NCBI GenBank assembly: GCA_003553485.1
Contig: PWEJ01000016.1
Span: forward strand, 1 to 64,000
Length of the DNA stretch: 64,000 bases
Source: Halanaerobiaceae bacterium
GTDB taxonomy: Bacteria; Bacillota; Halanaerobiia; Halanaerobiales; Halarsenatibacteraceae
Direction of reading: 5' to 3'
The translations under genes and the position numbers were made by a program. A model generated the notes under the pieces. The model did not search any database and was not told the DNA's origin. It was given only the letters and a program-made list of their open reading frames with translations. Every line of letters begins with the position of its first letter. The first letter of the stretch is position 1. This document shows positions 52,781-62,031 of this stretch, piece by piece.

Positions 52781-54823
52781 TTAAAGTGTTCTCTTAATCT
52801 CCTTATAATCATAAGCTTCTAAAATATCTCCAACTTTAATATCATTGTAATTAGCTATTCCAACGCCACATTCGTATCCTTCTTTTACTTCCCGAGCATC
52901 ATTTTCAAAGCGTTTCAAAGAAGAAATTTCGCCTTCATGCTGAACTACACCGTTTCTTATCACTCTGATTTTATGGTTGCGGTTAACCACACCATCTTTT
53001 ATATAAACACCGGCTACTATTCCTACATCTGGCACTTTGAATAAGTCTCTAACCTCAGCATGTCCCTTAACGACTTCCTTCAATTCTGGATCAAGCAATC
53101 CTGCCATGGCATCTTTGATATCTTCTAAAGCTTTATAAATTATCCGATAGGTTTTAATATCTACGCCCTCTTTTTCAGCAAGTTGCTGGGCATTTAGACC
53201 TGGACGGACATTAAAACCAAGTATTATAGCCTGAGAAGCTGTAGCCAGATTAACATCAGTTTCATTTATGGAGCCGACTCCAGTGTGAATGATATTTACA
53301 GTAACCTCATCGGTGCTGAGCATTGTCAGCGATTCTCTTAAGGCTTCTATCGAACCCTGAACATCTGCCTTGATAATTATATTGAGCTCTTTGATTTCAC
53401 CTTCCTGGACCTGGTCGTAGAAATCTTCTAGACTGATAGAGCTCTCTGATTGCAATTGAGCTGCATGTTGTTCCTCTTTTCTTTCTGCTGAAATGTCACG
53501 AGCCCTTCTATCATCCTGAAGAACCTGTAATAAATCTCCTGCTGCAGGAACATCAGAAAACCCTAAAATCTCTACCGGGGTTGCCGGTCCAGCACTTTTA
53601 ATTCTTTTACCATGTTCGTCTATTAGAGCCTTGACCCTACCACAACTGGCACCGGCTAAAATAGAATCACCAATTTCTAGAGTTCCATTTTTTATTAAAA
53701 CAGTCGCTACTGGTCCTCTTCCTTTATCCAATTCAGCCTCAATAATTACACCTTCAGCAGGGCGGTTGGGATTGGCTACTATTTCTTCCATCTCAGCAAC
53801 CAGCAAAACCATCTCCAGTAATTCGGAAATATTTTCTCCCTGCAAAGCTGATATTTCTACACATATGGTGTTTCCACCCCATTCTTCAGGAACCATTCCA
53901 TGTTCAGTAAGCTCCTGCTTGACCCGGTCAGGTTGAGCATTGGGTTTATCAATTTTATTTATGGCAACTAAAAGGGGAATTTCTGCAGCCTGAGCATGAT
54001 TAATAGCTTCTATAGTCTGGGGCATAATACCGTCATCGGCAGCTACTACCAAAATAGCTATATCAGTAATCTGGGCCCCACGGGCTCTCATAGCAGTAAA
54101 AGCTTCATGGCCAGGGGTATCAATAAAAGTTATCTTCTTACCATCAGTTTGAACCTGATAGGCTCCAATATGCTGAGTAATTCCACCGGCTTCTGTCTCG
54201 GTAACTCTTGTCTTCCGAATAACATCTAACAGGGTGGTTTTACCGTGATCCACATGACCCATGACTGTTACAATAGGTGGTCGAGGACGGTAATCTTCCG
54301 GGTTATCTTCGAAATCAGTCTTTACTTTTTGTGTGCTGCAGACAGCAAGTTCCTCTTCTTCATCAGTTACAGTTACTGGTAAAGAAGCTTCATCTATCAG
54401 AGAAACTAAAGTATCCTCATCTAAAGAATAATTAATATTGCCCATTACTCCTAAATTCATCAATTGTTTTAATAAACTATTGGCTGCTACACCACATTTT
54501 TCAGCCAGCTCTTTGACAGTAATTGGAGGAGAAATATCAATTTTTGATGAATCATCATCTTCCTCTTTTTTCTCTTCTTTTTCTTCTACCCTTTCAGCTG
54601 AAGACTTTTCTGCTGTCTTTTCTGCCTCAACAGCTTCCTCTTCTGTAGCTGTTTCTTCAGGGCTGGTCTCCTGATACATTCCGCGAATAAGCTCAGCGGT
54701 ATCATCTTCAATTGTGCTCATATGACTTGTTACGTCTATATCTAAATCCTTTAAAACTTCAACGAGTTCCGTGCTTTCCATTTCCAGTTCATCTGCTAAT
54801 TTATAAACTCTAATTTTGGCCAT
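52781..54823 (-). CDS. infB: Translation initiation factor IF-2
   Basis: A 680-residue IF-2. Two IF2_N modules (residues 1-50 and about 100-150) are linked by a Glu/Lys-rich stretch; the G domain has [17 protein letters not shown] and NKIDKP; domains II, 3 and IV follow. IF-2 binds fMet-tRNA and promotes subunit joining. It lies between rnpM and rbfA; the small ylxQ (L7Ae-like) gene usually found before infB in Bacillus is absent. Confidence 0.97.
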   Translation of the reverse strand: MAKIRVYKLADELEMESTELVEVLKDLDIDVTSHMSTIEDDTAELIRGMYQETSPEETATEEEAVEAEKTAEKSSAERVEEKEEKKEEDDDSSKIDISPPITVKELAEKCGVAANSLLKQLMNLGVMGNINYSLDEDTLVSLIDEASLPVTVTDEEEELAVCSTQKVKTDFEDNPEDYRPRPPIVTVMGHVDHGKTTLLDVIRKTRVTETEAGGITQHIGAYQVQTDGKKITFIDTPGHEAFTAMRARGAQITDIAILVVAADDGIMPQTIEAINHAQAAEIPLLVAINKIDKPNAQPDRVKQELTEHGMVPEEWGGNTICVEISALQGENISELLEMVLLVAEMEEIVANPNRPAEGVIIEAELDKGRGPVATVLIKNGTLEIGDSILAGASCGRVKALIDEHGKRIKSAGPATPVEILGFSDVPAAGDLLQVLQDDRRARDISAERKEEQHAAQLQSESSISLEDFYDQVQEGEIKELNIIIKADVQGSIEALRESLTMLSTDEVTVNIIHTGVGSINETDVNLATASQAIILGFNVRPGLNAQQLAEKEGVDIKTYRIIYKALEDIKDAMAGLLDPELKEVVKGHAEVRDLFKVPDVGIVAGVYIKDGVVNRNHKIRVIRNGVVQHEGEISSLKRFENDAREVKEGYECGVGIANYNDIKVGDILEAYDYKEIKRTL

Positions 54824-54851
54824 CTATTAACACCTCCAGTGTTACTACTAA

Positions 54852-55112
54852 TCAACCATGGTTTATCTCCTCCAGCAGTTGATTAAATAATTCATCTGTT
54901 ATTTTCATGTGCAGTTCGCTGCTCAGTTGACTGGTTTCTCTGGCAGCTTGAAAACAATTTACCTGAGGGCAGAGGTAAACATCTCTACCGGATAATCTAC
55001 CTCCAGGATCGATTTTTATCTCTCCTCTGTTATTCACTACCCTAACAAGCTCAATTTCCTCTCTCCTATCGCCACATCCAAGACATTGCTTAAGACTGCT
55101 AACTCCTGGCAA
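54852..55112 (-). CDS. rnpM: YlxR/RnpM (DUF448) RNA-binding protein
   Basis: An 86-residue DUF448 protein with CLGCGDRREEIELVRVV and GGRLSGRDVYLCP, the YlxR family blocks. Recent work names the Bacillus protein RnpM, an RNase P modulator; earlier it was a nusA-operon protein of unknown role. The frame runs further to 55148, but GGAGG sits 7 nt before TTG 55112, so that is the start. Confidence 0.92.
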   Translation of the reverse strand: MPGVSSLKQCLGCGDRREEIELVRVVNNRGEIKIDPGGRLSGRDVYLCPQVNCFQAARETSQLSSELHMKITDELFNQLLEEINHG

Positions 55113-55157
55113 GTTATTCCCTCCTTTGATTTTTGTTGCCAGCAACAATTCTGACTT

Positions 55158-56366
55158 TTAAGTTTCTTCTTTCTCTTTAGAGACATCCTCTTCACTTTTA
55201 TTATCAATTTTTATAGCATCATCTTCTTCTTTATCTGCAACTATATCCTCTGCTACTTGGTCTTCATCTAAATCCTCTTCTTTTTCAGCAACTGTCTCAG
55301 CTTCAGCAACATCTTCGTTACTCTCTTCAGCCTCAAGATATTCAGATTGTTTTTTGATATCTACCTTCCACCCGGTGAGTTTAGCAGCCAAGCGAGCATT
55401 TTGACCTTCTTTGCCAATAGCTAAAGAGAGCTGAAAATCAGGCACAATCACCTCAGCCACTTTCTTATCTTCATATAAAATTACCTTATTTACCTCAGCA
55501 GGATTAAGAGCATTAGCTATTAATTTTGCAGGGTCCTCTTTCCAGGCAATAATGTCGATTTTTTCTCCGTCCAATTGATCAACAACGGCCTGCACTCTGC
55601 TGCCTCGGGGACCAACACAGGCTCCCACAGGGTCAACATCTTCATTATCAGAATGAACAGCAACCTTTGATCTTTTACCGGCTTCCCGGGCTACTGCTTT
55701 AATCTCTACTGTACCATCATATATTTCAGGAATTTCTATTTCAAATAACCTCAATAAAAGTCCTGGATGGGTGCGAGATACTAAAATGCGAGGACCTTTG
55801 TTGGTTGAACTGACCTCAACAATATATAATTTAATCCTATCACCAACATTATAATTTTCAGTAGGAATTTGCTCAGAAGGCGGTAATAAAGCTTCTGTCT
55901 TACCCATATCAATTAAAATATATTCGTTGTGGAAGCGCTGAATTGTACCGGTTATAAACTCTCCCTCTTTTTGCTTGTAATGTTCATAAATGACATCCCT
56001 TTCAGCCTCTCTTATTCTTTGCATAACAACCTGCTTGGCTGTTTGGGCTGCTATCCGGCCAAAGTTTTCCGGGGTGACCTCAATTTCAATAGCGTCACCA
56101 AGTTCAACATCTTCTTCAATCTCTCTTGCTTCCTCCAGATTTATTTCAAAAAAATCTTTATCTACTTCTTCCACTACTTTTCGGCGTGAATAAACAGTAA
56201 CATCTCCTGAGGAAGGGTCAATCTCTACTCTAACATTCTCCTTAGAACCAAAGTCTTTCTTATAAGCAGAGACCAGAGCAGTTTCAATAGCTTCTAACAG
56301 TATTTCCTTAGGAATGTCTTTTTCATTTTCGATATCATCCAGCGCATGCAAAAATTCTATATTCAT
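55158..56366 (-). CDS. nusA: Transcription factor NusA
   Basis: A 402-residue NusA: N-terminal RNA-polymerase-binding domain, S1 domain (GEFITGTIQRFHNEYILIDM, then EALLPPSEQIP) and two KH domains (GPRGSRVQAVVDQL and AIGKEGQNARLAAKLTGW). The C-terminal 55 residues are almost wholly acidic (EEDLDEDQVAEDI), which is unusual and may reflect salt adaptation. NusA promotes pausing and intrinsic termination. ATG 56366 is chosen over TTG 56372 by spacing from AGGAGG. Confidence 0.97.
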   Translation of the reverse strand: MNIEFLHALDDIENEKDIPKEILLEAIETALVSAYKKDFGSKENVRVEIDPSSGDVTVYSRRKVVEEVDKDFFEINLEEAREIEEDVELGDAIEIEVTPENFGRIAAQTAKQVVMQRIREAERDVIYEHYKQKEGEFITGTIQRFHNEYILIDMGKTEALLPPSEQIPTENYNVGDRIKLYIVEVSSTNKGPRILVSRTHPGLLLRLFEIEIPEIYDGTVEIKAVAREAGKRSKVAVHSDNEDVDPVGACVGPRGSRVQAVVDQLDGEKIDIIAWKEDPAKLIANALNPAEVNKVILYEDKKVAEVIVPDFQLSLAIGKEGQNARLAAKLTGWKVDIKKQSEYLEAEESNEDVAEAETVAEKEEDLDEDQVAEDIVADKEEDDAIKIDNKSEEDVSKEKEET

Positions 56367-56387
56367 GGGCAAATTCCTCCTAATCTG

Positions 56388-56849
56388 CTAAATATCCGGA
56401 TTTAATCTAGCTGCAGCTATACTCTTTATTGGCAGTTCAACCTTACTATTATCTTCAGCAATATTAAGCCTGACTAGATCTTTTTTCAAACCTAATAACT
56501 CACCAACAAACTCCTTTTGTCCTTTAATAGGGGCATAAGTCTTAATAAAGACTTTTTCTCCTGTGAATCTTTCAAAATCTTCTTTCCCCCTTAAAGGACG
56601 TTCTATTCCTGGTGAAGAGACTTCTAAAATATAACTTTCTGAGATGAAATCTTCTTCATCTAACCAGTCTGACAATCGATGACTCAGTTGGGCGCAATCA
56701 TCCAAATTAAGTTCGCCATCTTTATTTTCGATAAAAATTCGCAGTACCCTTTCCGAGCCCTCTTTAACATATTCCACTGCTACCAGGTCATAGTCACCAT
56801 CGACTAACAATTCTTCTACTTTCTTTTCAACTCTTTTCACTACACTCAT
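56388..56849 (-). CDS. rimP: Ribosome maturation factor RimP
   Basis: A 153-residue RimP. GDYDLVAVEYVKEGSERVLRIFI (quoted in part as DYDLVAVEYVKEG), LDDCAQLSHRLSDWLD and YILEVSSPGIERPL are the family blocks; an SH3-like C-terminal domain follows. It helps 30S assembly before RbfA acts. It is the first gene of the rimP-nusA operon, behind a promoter and a leader hairpin. ATG 56849 is preferred to an upstream TTG at the ribosome site. Confidence 0.95.
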   Translation of the reverse strand: MSVVKRVEKKVEELLVDGDYDLVAVEYVKEGSERVLRIFIENKDGELNLDDCAQLSHRLSDWLDEEDFISESYILEVSSPGIERPLRGKEDFERFTGEKVFIKTYAPIKGQKEFVGELLGLKKDLVRLNIAEDNSKVELPIKSIAAARLNPDI

Positions 56850-56896
56850 TTTTAACAACCTCCAGCAGCAAGAAATATTTTCTCAGTTATTAAATT

Positions 56897-56923
56897 AAGG
56901 AGTGGGCAAGAGACCCACTCCTT
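56897..56923 (-). terminator. Leader hairpin of the rimP-nusA operon, possible attenuator
   Basis: A perfect 10-bp stem (AAGGAGTGGG / CCCACTCCTT, 7-nt loop) about 30 nt downstream of the expected transcription start and about 50 nt before rimP. The minus-strand tail TTAATTTAATAA is weak. It lies between the promoter and the first gene, not behind a gene, so it can act as an attenuator. Confidence 0.65.
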
Positions 56924-56956
56924 AGTTCCAGAATAAATATCGCATATTCCTTAATA

Positions 56957-56985
56957 ATTTTACCATAAGCTCAGTAAACTTGCAA
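56957..56985 (-). promoter_or_regulatory. Promoter of the rimP-nusA-infB operon
   Basis: Minus-strand TTGCAA (56985-56980), 17 bp, TAAAAT (56962-56957). It starts within 9 nt of the fchA stop and drives the operon that probably runs through ribF and on to pnp. Confidence 0.7.
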
Positions 56986-56993
56986 GTTTACCG

Positions 56994-57620
56994 CTACTCA
57001 AGATATTCACAGTCAATTACTTCTCTATTTAGATAACTTTCAAAGGTAGCAAAGAGTTGCTGTCCCTTTTTTAATTTATTTTGAGCATCAGTTGCTTTCT
57101 GATGATTAAAATCTTTATCATCGATCTCACAGATATTGATTATTACGTTATAATAAGAAGCTTTAAGCCCTGAAAAAGCCAATTGGGCTGCGATGGCTGT
57201 TTCAGTCCAGGCATTTTTATTGCCCTTTTCCAGGACTTCCTGAGCGGTTTCTATGATCTTTAAAGATAAATCCATTAATTTTTCCGGGGGAATACTGGCC
57301 TTTTTTAATGCCTGTTCGATCTTTTTTGGGCGTTCTTCTTTCTCTGCCTGGCTATGATTGGGCAGGCGATAAGCACGCATGACCTCTTGAAAGCCTTCAC
57401 AATCTTTATCTATCAACTGATAGGATTTGGTTAAATAATCGGACAAATCCTCTTTGGAGCAGCTTAAGCTTTCTCTGTTTTCTGTCAACTCCACCACCAT
57501 CAAAAGTAAGGCTGCACTGATACTAGAAACTGCTGCTGTTGCCGCCCCACCACCGGGGGTGGGCTCATTTGAGCCCAATACAGCATTGAACTTCGCTAAG
57601 GATTCCTGGCTCCATTCCAT
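56994..57620 (-). CDS. fchA: Methenyltetrahydrofolate cyclohydrolase / cyclodeaminase-family protein
   Basis: A 208-residue FTCD_C-fold protein. PTPGGGAATAAVSSISAALL is the family N-terminal signature (Gly-rich folate/phosphate loop), with AWTETAIAAQLAFSGLKASYY further on. FchA enzymes hydrolyse methenyl-THF or deaminate formimino-THF in one-carbon metabolism, for example in purine or histidine fermentation. No partner folate gene is adjacent, so the exact activity is open. It sits between the FAD oxidoreductase gene and the rimP promoter. Confidence 0.85.
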   Translation of the reverse strand: MEWSQESLAKFNAVLGSNEPTPGGGAATAAVSSISAALLLMVVELTENRESLSCSKEDLSDYLTKSYQLIDKDCEGFQEVMRAYRLPNHSQAEKEERPKKIEQALKKASIPPEKLMDLSLKIIETAQEVLEKGNKNAWTETAIAAQLAFSGLKASYYNVIINICEIDDKDFNHQKATDAQNKLKKGQQLFATFESYLNREVIDCEYLE

Positions 57621-57685
57621 AAACTATACCACCTTCCTGAAAGGCAAAAGTTAACTATAGTCATTAATTTTAATATTTTCAGCAT

Positions 57686-59560
57686 TTATTTGTTTTTATT
57701 GTTCTTGAGGTGCTGAGATAATTCTTTGATCACCTGATAGGCTTCCTCTCTGGTCAGTTCTTTATCTGCTGGTATTTTCTCTATTGTATCATCAGAGAGC
57801 CAGCTTTCATCGTCATTTTTATTGTTGCTAAACTCATCCTCTTCTTCTTTTATGATCTTGAATATTTCTTCCACTTCTTCTCTATGGGGATATTCTGTTG
57901 CAGATAGCTTATCTGTTATAGATAAATCTAGGGATAAAGCAAAATAACGGTCAAAAACTTGCCTTAAACGATTGCTAAATTCATCAGTTGACATTTTATC
58001 GCTTAAAGCAAAATCATTATCATAGCCACCGATTAAGAGGCCCAATTGATTCATGAACCTGATACCAGGTAAAGCCCAGCTGTCTTCACCGGCAAAGGAA
58101 TAGGAAAAATCATCAAGATAGGCTCCCTGGTCTATAAGCCTATTTTGCAGCTCCTTGATCAGGTCTTCAGACTCTGCCAGTTCAGAAAAAGAGATTCTTT
58201 CTTCTAAAGAAAGGCGACTGGCCACTCCAGCGGCTTCCCCGGCAGCCATGCCTACAGGTACAACCCTGGCAGAACCATGGGCTAAAGAATCATAACCAGC
58301 AGCTTTGCCCACTACCAGGACATTTTCTATTTTCCGGGGGATTAAAGAACCAAAGGGAATACTGTATTTTGCCGGGTCAAAAAGTATAAATCCCTGGTTA
58401 TCCCGGGCTGTTCTTTGTATGTCCACAGGATAAGAGCCAAGAGCTATTTTAGTGCTAAAATCCCTGTGTTCCCTGACATCATCGATAGTTAAAGTTTCTC
58501 TGGCCTTTATATGGCGGCCGGCTCTTAAATAAAGCTCTTCAGCCGTATTATATAACTCAACTTCAGCAAAGCCAGGAATCTTTTCCTGAATATGCCGGAC
58601 TATATGGGGTATTTCCTCCCGGGCTTTTTCTTTACCCTCCTGGCGGGATTCGGGGTCAGTGGGGTCGACATCCAAAATATGGACAGAATTTATTAAAACC
58701 CGGCTGCCCTCCTGGCGGCCGACATTTAAACCCCGCACCATAATATCAGGGTCTTTGCTTTCATATTCTTGCATTTCCGCAGAAAAACCCCAGAGAGAGC
58801 GATTGTCTCCTCCTGTATTGGGGTCCCCATCACTATTCAGATAATTTCTAGCTTCTTCCCAGTCCACTCCTGTTAATTCAAATACTAAAGTTGAGACCTG
58901 AAACTCATCACCGCGGTTTATATCTTCCATGCCGGTAAAGTAAGGAGCTCCAGCCTGAGCTGCCAGGTCAGCATTAACCGTTGCATCTATAAGCCTTTCA
59001 CCGCGATAGTTTACTTCTTCCCCCTTCTGTTTAGTTTTAAGCCCCAAAAATTCATCATCAGAAAATAAAGGCTCTACTAATTCAGCTGAGCTTACCCAGT
59101 CCAGATTTTCTTCCTCATCAATCATATTCCGAAATACAGTTTCCGCTGTCTCAGTATTGAAAGAAGTACCCTCGAGCTGGTCATAAAATTCAGTGAAAAT
59201 ACCCTGAGTGATTATTTTCCCCTCAGGATTATAATTCATATCCAGGGTATTTAATTTACCCTTAACAAAAAGTCCTCCAGGCCTTTGCCTTTCATCGATT
59301 AATAGCGTTTTTAAGCCGTTGCGGGCACTGGCCACTGCTGCCGTAATCCCTTCTGGGTCTGTTCCGGCAACAATAACATTATACTCTTCTGCAAACTCCA
59401 AATCCGCTGGCAGGTCATTATTAGCCAGCTCTTCCACTGCTATATCCCGGGGGAAGTGAACTGGAGGCTGACTGGCAAAGATTGCATAATAAAAAATTAT
59501 CAGGCCGGTTAAGAATATAATTGTTGTGAGAAAAAATAAATATTTTTTATTGTTTTTCAT
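57686..59560 (-). CDS. Membrane-anchored FAD-dependent oxidoreductase with SLH-like tail
   Basis: A 624-residue protein. An N-terminal signal anchor (YLFFLTTIIFLTGLIIFYY) is followed by an FAD_oxidored domain whose dinucleotide motif is modified (VIVAGTDPEGITAAVASARNG, with GTDPEG for GxGxxG) and which ends with ENVLVVGKAAGYDSLAHGS. Residues about 493-535 (SWALPGIRFMNQLGLL, then STDEFSNRL) resemble an S-layer homology repeat. The protein should face outside. DNA here is noticeably richer in GC than the flanks. ATG 59560 overlaps the preceding membrane-protein gene by 14 nt. The substrate is unknown. Confidence 0.8.
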   Translation of the reverse strand: MKNNKKYLFFLTTIIFLTGLIIFYYAIFASQPPVHFPRDIAVEELANNDLPADLEFAEEYNVIVAGTDPEGITAAVASARNGLKTLLIDERQRPGGLFVKGKLNTLDMNYNPEGKIITQGIFTEFYDQLEGTSFNTETAETVFRNMIDEEENLDWVSSAELVEPLFSDDEFLGLKTKQKGEEVNYRGERLIDATVNADLAAQAGAPYFTGMEDINRGDEFQVSTLVFELTGVDWEEARNYLNSDGDPNTGGDNRSLWGFSAEMQEYESKDPDIMVRGLNVGRQEGSRVLINSVHILDVDPTDPESRQEGKEKAREEIPHIVRHIQEKIPGFAEVELYNTAEELYLRAGRHIKARETLTIDDVREHRDFSTKIALGSYPVDIQRTARDNQGFILFDPAKYSIPFGSLIPRKIENVLVVGKAAGYDSLAHGSARVVPVGMAAGEAAGVASRLSLEERISFSELAESEDLIKELQNRLIDQGAYLDDFSYSFAGEDSWALPGIRFMNQLGLLIGGYDNDFALSDKMSTDEFSNRLRQVFDRYFALSLDLSITDKLSATEYPHREEVEEIFKIIKEEEDEFSNNKNDDESWLSDDTIEKIPADKELTREEAYQVIKELSQHLKNNKNK

Positions 59561-60356
59561 TACCAGTACCACCCTCTAAAAATGATAAAGTTGAAGCCCA
59601 TAAAAATGCTGCTCCTAATAATTCCAAGCTCTCCTCTACTAAATAATCCATAAAACGATAACGTATTTCAATATGGCCTCCTTGAGCTAATACCTCATCG
59701 ACTTCTTCATAAAGATATTGAAGCTCTGACCCCCCTAGCTCTACTGTGAAGTCATATAATATATTGCCGGCAGTCTGATACCAAAACCTGATATCCCTGG
59801 TGCCAGACATCCCCACGGCAACTGCATAGAAAGCACAGCCAGCCAGGAGCAAAAAAGCAGTGCGACGGTTTTGAAAAACCTGCTTGCGATATTTTATCAA
59901 AGCAATCAGAGGGAGAATAGCCATTAAGGCAAAGTAAGTTAATTCAGTGAGGCTGCGAAATATCTGGTCTTCAAAGAAAAGCAACACACCCCTGGTGGTG
60001 AGAAAATGGCGTATATTACCAGCATCTTCTAAGATCATTAAAACTCCCAGCAGGGCAAAGAGACCCCAGAATTTGCTTATTTGTCGTTTTCCCTTCTCAG
60101 TATAGAGGCCTGCTAAATAACTGGCTGTCATGGTCATCAATCCAATAAAAAGCCACTGGAGGATTTCCACCGGGGCTCCTTCTGTAAAAAGATAATCCCA
60201 GAGAAAGGGCACAGTAAACTCCTCATGCTCTACCATCCAATCTCTAAAGCCATAAATATTTTGAATGTCCACTAAATAGCTCAAAATATAAAATAAGAAT
60301 AATACCAGCAGGGTAAAGATTATTACCTGATAGTCTTTAATTTTTATGTTTTTCAT
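59547..60356 (-). CDS. Integral membrane protein, function unknown
   Basis: A 269-residue protein with about six predicted transmembrane segments, including VIIFTLLVLFLFYILSYLV (residues 10-28), FALMAILPLIALIKY and TAFLLLAGCAFYAVAVGM. A hydrophilic loop (about 190-240, ELGGSELQYLYEEVDEVL) precedes a last helix. I do not recognise the family. It overlaps the start of the FAD oxidoreductase gene, so the two products probably act together, perhaps as membrane partner and external flavoprotein; that is inference. Confidence 0.75.
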   Translation of the reverse strand: MKNIKIKDYQVIIFTLLVLFLFYILSYLVDIQNIYGFRDWMVEHEEFTVPFLWDYLFTEGAPVEILQWLFIGLMTMTASYLAGLYTEKGKRQISKFWGLFALLGVLMILEDAGNIRHFLTTRGVLLFFEDQIFRSLTELTYFALMAILPLIALIKYRKQVFQNRRTAFLLLAGCAFYAVAVGMSGTRDIRFWYQTAGNILYDFTVELGGSELQYLYEEVDEVLAQGGHIEIRYRFMDYLVEESLELLGAAFLWASTLSFLEGGTGNEKQ

Positions 60357-60373
60357 ATTTTAAATCAACCTCC

Positions 60374-61258
60374 CTATCGGACCAGGAGCGGCAAAGCATT
60401 AGCGATAACTTCAATCTCCACAGGGTATTCAGGCCCCTTTTCACCGTCGATATCAGTGCTATCCTGAAATTTGTTGGTTTGAGGCTCTAACTTAAAATAA
60501 CTACCCCGATGAAAGAGAACATTATCCTTGGTCAGGTTTTTATTGATAAAAACATCGATGAGGCTATTAAACATCTCATAAAAGCTGCCATATTTTATGG
60601 CTATAAATTCAAAAAGGTTGTCATCGATAGCACTATCAGTAATTAGCTCTTCAAAGCCGCCAGCTCGATTACTATTAAGGATTAAAAACATAAAAAGCTC
60701 AGTATTGATAGTTTCGTTATCCACTGTTATATTAAGAGGCAGGGCTTTAAAACTGGGAAACTCCTGAAGGCCCTTTAAATAATAGGCAATTTTTCCTAAG
60801 CGATTTTTTAAAAAAGTATCAGTCTGGTGAGGTACATTGGTGAGAAACCCCCCGGCACAGACATTGATAAAATAACTGGAATTTATTTGGCCGAGGTCAG
60901 CCCATTTAATTTTGCCCCGGCGGACAATTTGTAAATACTGGTAAAAATCAGTGGGGAGACCCAGATAAGCTGCCAGGTCATTGGAAGTCCCTGTGGGCAA
61001 TATCCCCAGAGGAGTAGAAATATTGTTCTCCACCATAGCAGTAGCTACTGAGTTAACGGTGCCATCACCACCAGCAACCAAAATGTAACTATAATCATTG
61101 ATATTTAAATTGCCCAGTCTATTGTCAACATCAATATTTATAAAATTTAAAAGAGAGACCGTAAAGTCCTGCTGAAAAAACTCAACAAATTCATTCAAAC
61201 GCTGGGGAAAGCTGCCGTCACCAGCTAATGGATTATAGATTAACATAATTTTTTTCAT
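60374..61258 (-). CDS. Diacylglycerol-kinase-family lipid kinase (YegS/DgkB-like)
   Basis: A 294-residue DAGK-catalytic-domain protein. YNPLAGDGSF, AGGDGTVNSVATAM and GILPTGTSNDLAAYLGLP form the nucleotide-binding core; the beta-sandwich C-terminal domain ends with GEKGPEYPVEIEV. It probably phosphorylates diacylglycerol or a related lipid at the inner membrane face. ATG 61258 follows AGGAGA; the ORF extension to 61318 is hydrophobic but lies before this ribosome site. A closely spaced membrane-protein gene follows. Confidence 0.88.
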   Translation of the reverse strand: MKKIMLIYNPLAGDGSFPQRLNEFVEFFQQDFTVSLLNFINIDVDNRLGNLNINDYSYILVAGGDGTVNSVATAMVENNISTPLGILPTGTSNDLAAYLGLPTDFYQYLQIVRRGKIKWADLGQINSSYFINVCAGGFLTNVPHQTDTFLKNRLGKIAYYLKGLQEFPSFKALPLNITVDNETINTELFMFLILNSNRAGGFEELITDSAIDDNLFEFIAIKYGSFYEMFNSLIDVFINKNLTKDNVLFHRGSYFKLEPQTNKFQDSTDIDGEKGPEYPVEIEVIANALPLLVR

Positions 61259-61355
61259 TTTATCTCCTGCTTTTAGTGAAATGTGATAGATTATACTGGC
61301 CAGAATTAATATCAGCAAAATTTATATTAAAAAATCCAGGTTATCTCCGCTAGCT

Positions 61356-62018
61356 TCAGACAAAAAAGATGCCGAGAATGCTCACACCTACCAGAGCCAA
61401 GATTAAAATTACTCCACCAACGGTTGCTGCTAATGTTAATATTGCTCGAGGCAGAGAAAAGTTTTGGCTTTCTTTAAGGGAGATAATCAACAGCACTAAA
61501 TACCAATAATAAATTAGATTGGATAAAAACTGGTTAGCAAAACCAGAAAGCTGCAGGCTATTTGCGGCAAATATAAAGACCGGAGTGAAGATATATACAA
61601 ATTGTGATATGCCCGCTGCAGAGAAAAGGCTGAAGAAATCGCCCTCTCCTCCCAGTAATCTGGCAAAGAGCACTAACAAAAAAGAACCAAATAGGAGGCC
61701 GGTGATACTAAAAAACAGTGCTAATATGCTGGCCAAAAGAACCGGGGTAAAGCTAGTGAATAAAGAAACCAACTCCAGCATTGGCGGGTAAAGCATCACC
61801 AGAGAAGACAATATAATGACTAAAAGAGCCAAACCCACCGGTTCCTGTTTTACTATTAGTTTAATTGTTTTTACGGGCTCAAATAAAATCCCATAAAGGG
61901 CAGTGAAAAAATTTAACTCCCTCCTGTCATTTTTTTTGACCGGGGTTAGCTTTTTAGCTATCTGGTTTCGGCTGATTTTCTTTTTAAAATCTACTTCTTC
62001 CTGCCTTTTATTTTCCAT
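61356..62018 (-). CDS. Yip1-like multispanning membrane protein
   Basis: A 220-residue protein with a basic cytoplasmic N-terminus (KKISRNQIAKKLTPVKKNDRR) and about five transmembrane helices (GLALLVIILSSLVMLYP, VLLASILALFFSITGLLFG, TLAATVGGVILILALVGVS). The early VKTIKLIVKQEP and the helix layout resemble the Yip1/YIF1 domain family of prokaryotes, whose function is unknown. It lies 14 nt after sppA. Confidence 0.7.
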   Translation of the reverse strand: MENKRQEEVDFKKKISRNQIAKKLTPVKKNDRRELNFFTALYGILFEPVKTIKLIVKQEPVGLALLVIILSSLVMLYPPMLELVSLFTSFTPVLLASILALFFSITGLLFGSFLLVLFARLLGGEGDFFSLFSAAGISQFVYIFTPVFIFAANSLQLSGFANQFLSNLIYYWYLVLLIISLKESQNFSLPRAILTLAATVGGVILILALVGVSILGIFFV

Positions 62019-62031
62019 TTTTTACAACCCC

